From Sordaria brevicollis (taxonomy: Eukaryota > Ascomycota > Sordariomycetes > Sordariales > Sordariaceae): DNA of 64,000 nucleotides. Shown here piece by piece: positions 23,939-36,357 of the stretch. Both the position numbers and the translations under genes were made by a program. The stretch lies in assembly GCA_033439795.1 (NCBI GenBank), contig JAUTDP010000008.1:2418001-2482000 (forward strand), given 5' to 3'. The notes under the pieces were generated by a model. The model was not told the origin of the DNA. It ran no database searches and worked only from the letters and a program-made list of their open reading frames with translations. Each line of letters opens with the position of its first letter. The stretch's first letter is position 1.

Positions 23939-26122
23939 ATGGCGAAGTAAAGGTGCGCGCTGGGCCGGCCTGGGATGCGCGTTTGGGTGGTTGAGAAGTG
24001 ATTTATTGGGGAGTGTTAATGATTTTTGGCCCCGCGGCAAATCGATAAGGAATTGCGATAAACTTTTTCGATGGACGATGGGCAGATGGGCTGGCCCCTG
24101 CCATATTCAGTAAGCCGCACCGCGGCCGGGGCGGTGGGGGACGACCGGGACGCGGAGAGTGGTCAGTGCTCAGCTGTTAGTGATGACTGCTACGCCGAGG
24201 CCAGAATTGTTACCTCTAGCGCCCACGTTTTGGACCCCTGATTGACAGCCCGTTCCTGTTCCACCGTGACTTGGGCGTGTCATCTCTGAAACCTTCCATT
24301 CTCCTTTGACTTCTTCAGTCTGAGAATCCTGATGTGACAAACCGCGTCAATTCGAAACATGGTGCCCTCACGATTTTTGTGCTCGATTATACCTACCCAT
24401 TGACCTAATGATGGCATTGGACTGCTCAACAATTACTCCAAATACAGTATGTTAACAAGGTCACAAGCTAGCTAACTCTGTCTGGCCGCTCAACCTTTCC
24501 ATCAGCGCCAAGCGTGAGCTGGGTCTTTGATCGACACACCAGCGGGCAGTGTGAGCAGGGGGGCTTTTGGTTGAGTCATGAATAGACATGGAATTTGTGA
24601 AATCACCTGTCTGTCGTCCTGCATTATCTTTTTTTTTCATTCTGTCCCATCTGCCTGAAAGATGCCTTATGTCTTGCGAGTTGCACAACTCCACAAAGTG
24701 AAACTTGATGGGTGTCTCGGTGCGTTATACAGGCATGCTGGACAGAGGGGTTGCGTCCACGTCTGAATGCTCTCCCTTCGGCATCGGACGCTTTCGTACT
24801 TACAATACCAGGCTGGTTCCAACCCTCGAGTTTTTGTCACTTTGAGTTGGTTTGCTATTCACCTGTTGAATCACCAACAACACAAGGGACGATGAACCTG
24901 GTTCTCATCCTCATGTTCCTGTCTTCGGGGAGAGAGATGGGGGCCCCTTCGCTAAAACATGATCCAAAATGTGGGTTTGAGGCTGATGTACTTTGGCTGG
25001 ACCTCACTTCTCAGTCAGGGTTTTGGACCGCCGGGAGTAAATGGCCTGTCTTGATATGGCAACTGTGATGAATGTTGCCAAGATGATTAAAGAATACCAA
25101 AGCTGACATGACTGCTCGAAAAGGTTGGTGGCAGACCTCTTGATCCCTTGTACGCAGTGTTAGACTATGATGAGAGATTGTGCTTGTTGGTGTTGGTGAC
25201 TTTCAGCCAACAAAGGGAGTATTGTTTGGACACTCTACACCACCATATAGCCGCGAGGCTTGGGTGATGCTCTTGGCTGGTTACACAGACATCTGGAATC
25301 CAAGTCTGGGATGCTGTACATAACCGTGGTTACCCTTCTTCCTAGGGTGAAGCGAAGATACTTGGCAGTATTCTGACAACCGGAGCCTCGATCCAACCTA
25401 GAGGTACATAAGAATTCAACAATGAACAAGAACTATAAAGTCATTCACTCGAATGGTCTGGTCAAGATCTTTTGCAAGTATCCGTCCAGAAAATGAGCCA
25501 GATGGCGAAATGCAGCCCTTCGAATTTCTTCAAAGTCAGCTCCACCAAAGGTTTCCGCTCCGAGTTTCCCTAGCAGGGTGCTACCTTGCTCGAATCGGTT
25601 GGGAACCGAACCCAGCAGTGGGGACGAAAAGAGGAGCAAAGCTGGAAGTCCAAGAATAAAGAGAGAAAGGACTTTTGACCACAAGACCATCTTTGAGCTT
25701 ATTTGGCGCGGCGCTTCAAGTTATCCGTTGTCCATGAGCCGGTTTGCCCACAACGGCCTGGAGCGAGCACGAGACTTTGTCCCAACTCTCAACGTTGATA
25801 CGCATCACCTGGCTGTTTCTAGTGGTGATCTTGGTGATGCACAGCTGATAGTCCGGTCAGAATGCAGATCTCACCAAGTACAGTATCACTGGACAAGACT
25901 CTATCTCTCGTGGATGAAAAGGAAGAGTCTAAATGTCCAGCCTTGGACAATGACGGGTGCCTATCACCGGTTTACGCCCCCTCTGTATTGTCATGGGCTA
26001 CCTTTCCCATGCCTTGTCAACTCGGGTGCTGCAACCCGCAACCCCTCTGGGGACGATGACACTCGGTCTTGACATCGACCAATCATCACACGAGCCCAGA
26101 CAAGGCCTAGCATAGTGCAGGG
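23939..26122. other. Gene-free interval between RPC2 and the transposon island
   Basis: Normal base composition but no frame with conserved protein features, no tRNA-like fold and no clear repeat. It presumably contains the RPC2 promoter. The longest open frames here (about 25578-26072 plus, 25445-25690 minus) look random. Confidence 0.5.
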
Positions 26123-26141
26123 GCAGCTGCTAGTGGTCGAT
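26123..26141 (+). repeat. Left boundary inverted repeat of the island
   Basis: GCAGCTGCTAGTGGTCGAT, an exact inverted match to 36358-36376. It contains the palindromes GCAGCTGC and CAGCTG, so the exact end and any target duplication are ambiguous. Confidence 0.7.
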
Positions 26142-26434
26142 CTGAAATTTCTGAACGTAGTAAATTTCGAAAATTTCTAGAAAATTTCTGAAAAAATGAA
26201 GTTATTTTCCATATTTTCAGACCACGTGACTGAAATCTGGTTAGATCTAGTCCAACATGGCCACCCAAAGTCGTAAAATAACCGTAATTTGAGTGCTAGA
26301 GTCGTAAAAAATCATAAATATACTCGAATTATTAGATTTATTATTTTTATTAACTATTCTAAATGCCCTCTCCTAATTTCTCCCTACTTACTCCGCCTCG
26401 TTACGTTAATTCTAAACGTTTACTTATATATAAT

Positions 26435-26751
26435 TGTCACAAGCCTAGCCGTAACTATACGTGATTGGCATATTGCCATTACGTACTTATATTCGTATAG
26501 TAGTCGCTTCCTAAAATGTACTACTATATTCGGGATGGTCCCGCCCGCATAAAATATTACGTTACTACTCACCGCCTATACAATTAAGGTCACCTAACCG
26601 CGCGTAACCAACGCATTCCCGTCGCGCCCTATAAAAGGCGGGCCTCCTATATATATTTTCTTCCTTTTCCTCTTTCTTCTTCTATATAATTATATATATT
26701 TATATCTACTACTTACCCTTATATTAACTATCCCTATAATAATTAATTACA
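26435..26751 (+). repeat. 5' LTR of the gypsy element
   Basis: Starts TGTCACAAGCCTAGCCGT and ends near AATTAATTACA. It aligns throughout with 33384-33699, differing mostly by transitions. It keeps the promoter-like core GCGCCCTATAAAAGGCGGGC followed by a CT-rich stretch. Confidence 0.88.
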
Positions 26752-29700
26752 CTTTTAAAATAATACATTCATACGTAATTTCATTTTATTCAAAATAAAT
26801 CGCCTATTTCTTATTTACTATATACGAACCGTCGAATTAGTATATTTCCTTTATTATTAAATTCTTTTATTTAATTAAATAAAGGAAGGTTTTTATATTT
26901 AATAAATAAAAAAATTTACCATAATTAAATAATCCTAATTATACCGCTCTCTATATTTTATAATAATAATAACGACCCTATAATTTTCTCCCTTAATAAT
27001 ACGTCGAATATTCTCCTTAACGCTCTAATTTTTAATATTAATTTTATTAATCCTAATAACGCCACTATTTTAAAAGCCTTATATAATATTATTAACAATA
27101 ATAATAGCCTAATTCCTAACGTTAACGTCGCCTACGCCGCTCTTTACGAATTTACTTCCGACGAAAATATTAAAAAAATCCTTATAAACTTCGGTAATAA
27201 TAAGGAACCTTATTTCGTCCCCTACGATTATTTCGATTATACTTCCTTAATTATTAAAAAAGCCGCCTTCGTATTTATTATTTAATTACTTAATTACGCC
27301 TATTAGCGCTTTCGTAATAATTACGTATTTATTTACAACCGGAATAATAATTTTATTAATTAATTCGATATAATTTTTATCGACCTTAAAAACCTCTAAA
27401 CGTTATACGCTACTCTTTAAAAAGAATATTCCGATTTTAAAACCTAATATAATAAATTTAATACCTAAACCGCTATTATATCTTTTAACCCCAATAACTC
27501 TAATTCCGCTATTCCGGATATTAATAATATTTATAAATAAATAATCGCTAACCCTCCCGTTTTTATTAATTTTGAAAAAAACCCCGCTAAATATATTCGT
27601 ATCTTCTATTTTTAACGTATAATTATTTAAATTTAATAAATTTATAACCCGATATTATTTTAAAACGAATATTAAAAAATTTTATATATAATTATATTAT
27701 TTAACTCCGATTTTAAATTTAATATTAACGACTTTATCGAAATTATTATAACCGAAAATAATAAAAACGTTTAAGAATAAAAGACGGGCGCCGAATTTAT
27801 ATAATATTTAATTAAATATTTCGAAATAATTAATATTAAATAGAATACTTAACGTCGCCTAACCGAATACTACTAACTTAATAAGAATTTTACCAACTTC
27901 AAAATAGAATTAACGTCTTTAATAATTATTTATAATTTAATTAAAACCTAGAAAATTGAATACTTAAGGAATAAAATCTCTAAATATATTTATAACGCCG
28001 ACGCTTATCGTAAGCCCCCCGCTAATAATACCTAGGATAAATAGTTAAAAATATATTATAAAATCGCTTATATTTAGGATAATACCGATTACTATACCCG
28101 TATAACCCGTAATATCCTTAATAGCGCTTTTAATAATAACGTTAATACTAATTCCGGTAATAATTCCAATTCTATTATTAATAATTCCAACTCCGCTTCT
28201 AATTTTAATAACCGTATTATTAATTAAAGTGGCAATAAAATAAATTTCGACGCTATTAATTTTACCGGTATTATTTACCCTAATATATTAAATTAATATA
28301 TATATAATAACCTTTATTATTACTACGGTTAATCCGGCTATTTAATTAAAAATTACCTTCGTTCTATCAATTATAGTCCCTAAAGCCCCGTTAATAAGAA
28401 TAATTATTATAATAGTAATTACAATTATAATAAGAATAATAATAATAGTAATAATAATATTATTAACGTTTATAATATTAATACCCCTATTATTAACCCG
28501 GCTCCTACCCTGGCTATTAACCCGGCTCCCGCCTAACTTACCGAATAAATTATTAATAGCGAATATTATAATAATTAAGGAAATATTTAACTTTTATATA
28601 TAATTACGTATAGAAGCCCGAATTAATATTATTAAAAAAGTAAATTTTAAATTATAAATTAAAGGATTTAGAAGAAGTACGAATTTAATTTTTAAATAAT
28701 TCCGCATTTTTAAATTTAATATTCTTATTATTTTACGTATATACTAGATTGCGTAAAAATTATTATATTACTTTAATAAATAGCGGTTATTCTACTTACG
28801 CCTTTTTAAATTCTTTATTTATAAAAAAAAATAACCTCCCGCGTTTTAAATTTTTATAACTAAAGAAACTAATCCTTATTAATAGAATTATTAAAGGTAT
28901 TATTTTTAAAAGAATCTGCGCCCGATTCTATATTAATCTTTATACGGAAATTATTATTTTCCTCGTTTATAATATTTCTAAAAATTACCCTATTATTTTC
29001 GGCTTTTTATAAATATAATATTATTAATTTAAAATTAATTACGATAATTATACCGTCTATTTTATTTAATACTATAGTTATTACCTCCCTTTAAATCTTT
29101 TTAATAAATAAATTATTATATTTCAAAATTTTATTAATTATATTATAATAATAATTATTCGCCTACTATTACGATTAAATACCCCAATTTTAACCCTACC
29201 GCCGCCTCCGCTCCTTAAATCCCTTAGGATAATTTTACGACTAGAGCCCGCTTTTTAAATTACCCTACGAATAATACTAACCTCCGAATTATTACCCTCC
29301 TCCCCGACCTTTAAAAATAAATTTACCCTAATTCTTTTTCCGATCTTTAAAATTAAATAATATAATAATTCTCCGCACTATATTAATAACCCTATAAAGG
29401 CTCTAATTACTAATCGAATTAAAATTAAAATATAGGGAATTTCTAATATGGCCGCCCTTTTCATTAAAACTAAAAGCCCTATAATTTACGAACTATATAT
29501 TCGCTTAAATAACTACTATATTTCTATTAAAACGGTATACCCGACGCAATTATAACGTTTTATACGTATTAATAATATATTTAATATAACCGATATTAAA
29601 GAATTTAACGCTATTACATTTAATTATATATACAAAAAATAGAATCTTAAGCCCTTAATTACTAATTACGCCGTATTAAAACGGTTATTTATAATTTCAA

Positions 29701-32700
29701 AATTAATAAACGTCGAAAAATTTATAAAGGATATAATAAATAATATTATAAATAATAAGGGAGAATAGTATAAATACTTTTTACCGCCGTTTATCTATTT
29801 ATTCGTCGATATAATAACCGGTAATACTAATTCCGATAAGGATAAAAAAGCCGCCGCTTTAATAAGAATATTAAATTTAATAAAAGATTTTAACCGGGAT
29901 ATTCCTATATATAAAAAAATCCTTAAATAAATTTATATTACTAAAATTATTAAAGAGGATATAAAAATCTTTTTAAAAAAGAGCGATAAATTTATTAAAT
30001 CCGACGACGAAATTAAAGTTAAAATCCTAATTAAATATTATAAGAATATCGAAGTTTTCTTTCCCCGTTTAATAAAAAAAATCCTACTATATCGCGCCTA
30101 TAATTATAAAATCGAATTATTATTAAAATAATAACCGCTTAATATAAGGCCCCGATATATTACATTTATCGAAGTGGCCGTAATTAAAAAATAAATTAAT
30201 ATTAATCTTTAAAAGAAATTTATCCAGCCTTCCTAATCCGCTACTACGGCCCCTATCCTCTTCATTAAGAAACTTAGTAACGGAATCCGCATTTACGTCG
30301 ATTACTATAATATTAATAACGTTATTATAAAATCCCGCGACCTATTACTATTAATTCAAAAAATATTCGATATTATTTATAAAATAAAAATCTTTATTAA
30401 ATTTAACGTTATTATTATATTTAATTATATTCGGGTTAAAAAGGGATATAAATAATTTATAATATTTATTACCCATTTTAGCCTTTTTAAATTAATAATC
30501 TACCTATTCGGTCTATAGGGCGTATTAAAAACGTTCTAAAATTATATTAATAATATATTTTATAATATTTTAAACGTTTATATTACTACTTACTTAAACA
30601 ATATTTTAATATATTCTAATAACGAAAAAGATTATATCCGTTATATTACGGAAATTTTAAACTATATAATTAAAATAAACCTCTAACTCGACGTCGATAA
30701 ATATAAATTTCATATTACCCGTATAAAATACCTAAATTTAATTATTACTCCCGGTAATTTCGAAATAAACCCCGAAAAAATTATTATAATTACCGCTTAA
30801 AAGGCCCCAAATTTTAAACGCTCCTTTTAACGTTTCCTAAATTTTATAAACTTTTACCGATAATTTATTAAATACTTCTCTATTATCGTAGAATTATTAT
30901 ACAAATTTATAAAGAAGGATATAAATAAAATAATATAAATATAAACCGAATAATATTAAAAATCGTTTAATACCTTTAAAAAAGTATTTACTACGGGTCC
31001 CGTTCTATAAATTTATAATTAATCTAAATAAATGATTATCGAAATTAACGCTTCTAATTAAATATATAATAATATTTTCTTATAATATAACAATAAAAGT
31101 ATTTTACGCCCAATTATTTATTTTAACTAATAATATACAACGGCCGAAAATAATTATAATATTTATAATAAAAAACTACTCGCTATTATTAAAGTATTAG
31201 AGGAATAGAAATTAAAATTCGAAAGCGCGTAATAACCTTTTAAAATATTAACGGATTATAAAATTTTAAAAACGTTTACCGTTAATAAATAACTCTCTTT
31301 TTAATATATATAATAATCCTAATTTTTATTATAATTTAATTTTATAATTAAATATTAACTAAATTCCCTCTAAATCCGATTTAACGCCTTTAACCGTAAA
31401 TTAAAGGATATTCCCTACGAAGGAAACGAACGTTTATTCGCCCGTAATAAAATATTTCTCAACTAAAATATATTTATTAATAGGGTTTAAATACTAAATA
31501 ACGTAAAAACGGAAATAAATTCCAAAATTAATATAAATATATACTATCTTTATAATTTAGAAGTCTTTAATAAAAAGTCCGTAAATAATTTTATTACCGA
31601 ATTTTATAAAAAATCCGTCTTTTTCGCAAACTTTCTAACCTATTTTTAAAACCCTAAACGCTATATTTAATTTAAAGAAATACGAAAATAAATAATAAAG
31701 ACCGCATTTATAAAATACCGAACGGTATAAAAACGAATTTATTATTATAATACTATTATCGTTAATTTAAAAAATATAAAATTATAATTCTAATTAATCT
31801 ACTATATTTATAACGCCCCCCTATTAATTATTTAAATCGCGAAAAAACTTTCCACTTATTATTTCGTTCGTACTTTTAATTAAAAATATATTAATTAATT
31901 CGTATTTATTATAAAATATACTTTTAATACGCTAAAATTAAACTATTATATTACTCCCTTTATAAATTATTAAAATTATTAAATATCCTTTTTACCGCTT
32001 AAAAGGAAATTTCTATTAATTATATTACCCTTCTTACCCCGTATTTATACCGCGGTTAAAAATTCAAATATATTATTATAGTAATTAATTATTTTATTAA
32101 AATACGTTATTATATTTCTTATAAAATTTTTACTATTAAAGAATTAGCCGAATGTTTTATTAAATAAATATATAATTTATATAGTCTCCTTAATTCTATT
32201 ATTTCCAATTACAATACCTAATTTATTTCGATATTCTAACGCGCCTTATTAATATAATTAAAAATTATATTAAAATTATCCTCTACTTTTTATTTAATAA
32301 CGAACGGTCAAACCGAACGTATTAATATAAAAATAAAATAATATTTAAGGATATATATTATTTAAATATAGGATAATTAAATCGATTAATTACTATTTGC
32401 AAAATTCGCTAATAATAACTAAATTTCCAAAATAATTAATATCTCCCCCTTTTTTATTAATTATAATTTTAACCCCTATATAGGCGTCGAATTAATAATA
32501 TTTTATCCCTCTAAAATTTCGGTAATATAATAAAAAGAGTATTTCAAAGCCTATAAAATTATTAATTATTTTAAAAAAATATTCGATTATATTATAACGA
32601 ACGCTTAAAAAGCTTAATAACGTTATAAAAATAATATTAATATTCAATAATCGGACGCCCTAATATATAAACCGGGAAATTAAATTTTATTCAATACTAT

Positions 32701-33383
32701 TAATTTCGATTCTAGCCGCCCCTATATTAAATTAATACTACTTTTTAAAAAACCTTTTATAATTACTAATATTAATACTTATATTATTATACTCGAACTC
32801 CCTAATAATATAAAATATAGCCTTACCTTTTACGTTAATAAAATTAAACGTTAATTAAATAATGGGTTATTAAAATAATTACAATTAAATAAAAATATAC
32901 GAACGAACTACGGTCGGACTTTAAAACGTACCAATAATAATAAAAAATAAATTAAATAAAAATTTATTAAAATTAATAATTATAAGAAGGAAGGCCGTTT
33001 CTAAAAATACTACGTTATATAAACACCCCCTCACGCCCCCGATTAATAATTAAAGAATAACGTCTCAATATATTTAAAATATATACGCCAATTCTACGAA
33101 GAAAATTTAAATACCCTAATACTACTATAATAATTCAAAGAAGAAAGGAAGCGGAGGAAACGAAAAGTATAAGAAATTCGGGAAACAAAAAGAATATAAG
33201 AAAATACAGTTACAACGCCGGAAGAAGCCCCGGAAATAGAAATAAAAATATAATAGGAGGAGTATAATAAGAAGAAGAGGTTATTATATTTAAAAATAAT
33301 AATTATAAAAATTTTATTAATAAAGATTTTAATTATTTTATATAATAATAATTAATTATATAATTTCTTTTAAAGGGAAGTAA
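26752..33383 (+). pseudogene. Decayed gag-pol of the gypsy element
   Basis: Plus-strand reading with dense stops. A gag zinc knuckle lies at about 28314-28357; the frame gives YYYYG.SGY..KNY, as expected if the Cys and His of CxxCxxxGHxxxxC mutated to Tyr. The reverse transcriptase palm is at about 30400-30670, with LFGL, then YLNNILIYSN at about 30590-30622, where the family has YLDDILIYS. The integrase core end is at about 32270-32420 with NGQTERIN (32303-32326), where the family has DGQTER. A Lys/Glu-rich tail at about 33120-33290 precedes the purine run near 33374. All changes fit RIP. It is non-functional. Confidence 0.8.
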
Positions 33384-33699
33384 TATTATAAACCTAACTA
33401 TAATTATACGTAATTAGTATATTACTATTACGTACTTATACTTATATAATAATCGCTTCCTAAAATATATTATTATATTCGGGATAATCCCGCCCGTACA
33501 GGATATTACGTCACTACTCACCGCCTACACGGTTAAGGTCACCTAACCGCGCGTAACTAGCGCGTTCCCGTCGCGCCCTATAAAGGGCGAGCCTCCTACG
33601 CACACTTTTTTCCTTTTCCTCTTTCTTCCTCTATGCAATTATACATATCTATATCTACCACCTACCCTTGTATTGACTGTCCTTATAATAATAATTATA
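33384..33699 (+). repeat. 3' LTR of the gypsy element
   Basis: Direct copy of the 5' LTR. Its first 100 bp are more strongly mutated (TATTATAAACC against TGTCACAAGCC), while its second half keeps more G and C. The TATAAAGGGC core is preserved. The end is fixed only to within a few bases. Confidence 0.85.
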
Positions 33700-34242
33700 T
33701 AATTGGTTCTTAATCTCCAATAAAAGTTCGTCTCTTTCTATAAGGGATAGGCCTGCAAAGGATTTATAAAGGTTTTTAAACCTCCTATTATTTATATAAA
33801 TAAATATCGCCATATTTATTTTATTAACGGTTAATCGGTTACGGCGGGGGCTCTCGAAATAATTTATAATTAAGAATACCCTTTTATAAAGTACGCTATT
33901 AATTAACGAACTAAAAATTCGAACGGCTAGCGGTATAATAAGGGAGCCGTTATTTTATACCATAATCCATCACAATTTGGAGTCTAAATTCTAATATTAA
34001 TAAATACTACTATCTAGGCTATACTTACCTTCCTATTTTCTAAATATAAAAAAATCCCCAATAACCTACTCCTTTATAACGTTATATAAAATAAAAACGT
34101 ATTAGCGTAAATAAGTAAAAGTAATACTATTAATATTCTATACTAAGAATTAAATAAATTCGAATTTCCATTAAATAATAATTAAATATAAAAGGAACCC
34201 TAATTAATTAATAGGAATAAATTACTTTAAGCGCTTTGAAAC
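33700..34242. other. AT-rich decayed DNA between the gypsy 3' LTR and the TRIM
   Basis: RIP-like composition with no open frame. It is probably part of the outer element of the island, since the TRIM interrupts it with a clean target duplication. Confidence 0.5.
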
Positions 34243-34363
34243 TGTAAGGTTATAGGTTAACGGGGTAAATAAGCGTGACGCTCGAGGTTCCGAAGCCAAT
34301 AAGGTTCGGAACTGCTAGATCTTTTGGTCTATTGGCGGAGTGGTTTCGAGCGCTGCTCTTACA
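34243..34363 (+). repeat. 5' LTR of the TRIM
   Basis: 121 bp, identical to 34666-34786. It contains a hairpin (GTTCCGAA...TTCGGAAC, 34287-34312) and an A-box-like word TGGCGGAGTGG (34333-34343). Confidence 0.92.
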
Positions 34364-34420
34364 ATTGTTCCGAACCTTATTGGCTGCACTGGTTGTTCGC
34401 GAGGTCGTGGGTTCGATTCC
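34333..34420 (+). promoter_or_regulatory. tRNA-like A box and B box in the TRIM
   Basis: TGGCGGAGTGG at 34333-34343 fits the pol III A-box consensus, and GGTTCGATTCC at 34410-34420 is an exact B-box consensus. The B box sits in a tRNA-like T arm (GTGGG/CCCGC stem) followed by a TCGGGGCA acceptor-like end. The 77-bp spacing is longer than in an intronless tRNA. The 5' acceptor half does not pair with TCGGGGC, so this is not a complete tRNA gene. Confidence 0.5.
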
Positions 34421-34665
34421 CGCTCGGGGCACTTTCGAAAAAGTGTCCGCGAGGGCTTGGGCTCGAAGATTCCCGCTCGGAAAACCTTCGTTGGCGGTCA
34501 CAAGGTGTATAACACAGTGGCGGCGGCGGCCGCTGGAACCGAATAAGGCTTGGTCCACCTTGGTCCGTTATATAACTTTGGGGGTTTAGGCGCTTAATCC
34601 GCTATAAAATGGCTTAGCTATCCTTTAAGAATTCGAGGACGAATTTCCCTGGGAGGGGGGATAGT

Positions 34666-34786
34666 TGTAAGGTTATAGGTTAACGGGGTAAATAAGCGTG
34701 ACGCTCGAGGTTCCGAAGCCAATAAGGTTCGGAACTGCTAGATCTTTTGGTCTATTGGCGGAGTGGTTTCGAGCGCTGCTCTTACA
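34666..34786 (+). repeat. 3' LTR of the TRIM
   Basis: 121 bp, identical to 34243-34363, followed by the target duplication GAAAC. The polypurine tract lies immediately upstream. Confidence 0.92.
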
Positions 34787-36357
34787 GAAACGTATAACCT
34801 TTCGAATTCCTACCAATCCGCTACAACGAAAGAATAACGTAAACGTTACTACTCCAATTAAATATAAATCCAACGGGGGATAATATAACTAATAAATACC
34901 CTATTTACTTTTAATATTAATTAAGCTTCGTAGAATAATATTAAAAAGCGTTCCAATACGTCGAAAATATACTAAAACTATACGTTTTCAATAATTTCCA
35001 TCATTTATAATATTCGAATAAGGGCGGCGGCTTTATTATTATTATTAACGGCGGCGGCGATAATAGCTTAAGGGATTTCATTATACTAATTATAAAAGCG
35101 TACGTCTTTCGCGAAAGTAATAAATACAAGCTATATACATTTAAAGGAGAATATAAATCGGTACTATAACCCCTATTTAATAATTATACTAATTTAGTAA
35201 GTAAATTATATAAAAGGAATATTAATAAAATAAATATAACTTACTTAGCCAATAAGATAATTATTTTATTATAATATAAAAGTATTAATGCGCGTAATTA
35301 TAATAGTTATAATTTAGAAGCCCGGAAATAATTAATAATTATATTAATTTATTAATTAAATATTTTAAACGGCGGTAAATTAGTTAAATCTTTTATTAAT
35401 AATTAAAAGGAATAGGAATCGTACAATACGTTAAATAAAGAATAAAATCGATTAGAGAGTAATTCTTAGGTAGCGCGCCGGGTAGCGTTATATATATTGG
35501 TACTAAAAGTATTAATTTTTATTAATTAATTAACTATTTAATTATAAACTTTAAAAATAATATTAACGAAATTAATTAAAATATATTTTATTATATTAAT
35601 ATCTTTATTATATTAAAACTAAATATATCCCTCTAAAAGGGAGAAGGAGATATTAATAATCCGCTTACTAACGTAATTATCCGACTTATCGAAAAAAACG
35701 TTAATATATAGGTATTCGTTAATATATTTCTCGAAAATCTATTATTTTATTTCTTAATAAATGAAGGGGAGTTAATACTCAACCAATTTAACTATATTAG
35801 GAGGGGAGTAGGCGGGGATAAGAGAGTAAAAGAAGGCTCTTATAAATAACGATTCGAATAGGTTAAAAGCTCTATTATCGAAGAGGATAATTTCAATAAT
35901 ATACTAATTGCTCTTTACTTTCTAAGCGCTATTTAAGGCAACGGTATATTACTTAATATTATCGCGGTCGCGTAATTATTAATTAACGCAGGCAATCTAC
36001 TACCCCGTATATCTTTCGAAGTATTCTTATATATGGATAACGTTGAAAGTATTACGATAATTATAATAACGGTAAGTAATCTACTGGGTCGCTCGTCCTT
36101 CTATATCTTCAACGATAAATTACTAGATCGTGAATTTATTACGAGGGTTTCGTATTAAGGGTATCGTTATAAATAAAGTGGTAATAGATAGGGAGATGTG
36201 GATGCCAGGAAGCTTGTTAATATATTATAAGGTGTAAAGATGAGGGTATTGTATTGAAAAGTTTGAGGTGGGCGCACAGACTCGTGCACGGGCCCAGAAA
36301 TTTCAGAAATTTCAGAAAATTGAAAATTTCCGAAAAAATGTCATTTTTTCAGAATCT
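34787..36357 (+). pseudogene. Decayed coding-like DNA of the outer island element
   Basis: AT-rich DNA right of the TRIM. On the plus strand between about 35640 and 36180 one frame reads through long stretches with only occasional TAG/TAA, giving blocks such as NPLTNVIIRLIEKNVNI and SFEVFLYMDNVESITIII. This is more protein-like than the rest. I do not recognise the family. It may be the body of the element whose ends form the island's boundary repeats. Confidence 0.35.

Larger units (their letters stand above)
26435..33699 (+). mobile_element. RIP-decayed Ty3/gypsy LTR retrotransposon
   Basis: Two direct repeats of about 317 bp flank 6.6 kb of heavily mutated DNA that reads on the plus strand as gag-pol in the Ty3/gypsy order. 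Remnants are a zinc knuckle, reverse transcriptase with a YLNN form of the YxDD box, and an integrase block with NGQTER. A purine run precedes the 3' LTR. Gln codons are now TAA/TAG and Asp codons are now Asn, consistent with C:G to T:A transitions. Flanking ATAAT at both ends could be a 5-bp duplication but is low complexity. No open frame of useful length survives. Confidence 0.88.
34243..34786 (+). mobile_element. Intact miniature LTR retroelement (TRIM)
   Basis: 544 bp bounded by two identical 121-bp direct repeats that begin TGTAAG and end CTTACA, the TG..CA inverted ends of an LTR. The element is flanked by a perfect 5-bp duplication GAAAC (34238-34242 and 34787-34791). The internal domain is only 302 bp and has no protein-coding potential. 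Its 3' end carries a polypurine tract (GGGAGGGGGGATAGT) directly before the second LTR, like Ty3/gypsy elements. Base composition is normal and there is no RIP, in sharp contrast to the AT-rich DNA around it. It is therefore non-autonomous and relatively recent, or too small to be targeted by RIP. Confidence 0.9.

Noticed and set aside
34333..34432. A functional tRNA gene in the island
   Set aside because: The T arm and B box are convincing, but no 5' acceptor strand pairs with TCGGGGC and there is no proper anticodon arm at normal spacing. It is better explained as part of the TRIM.
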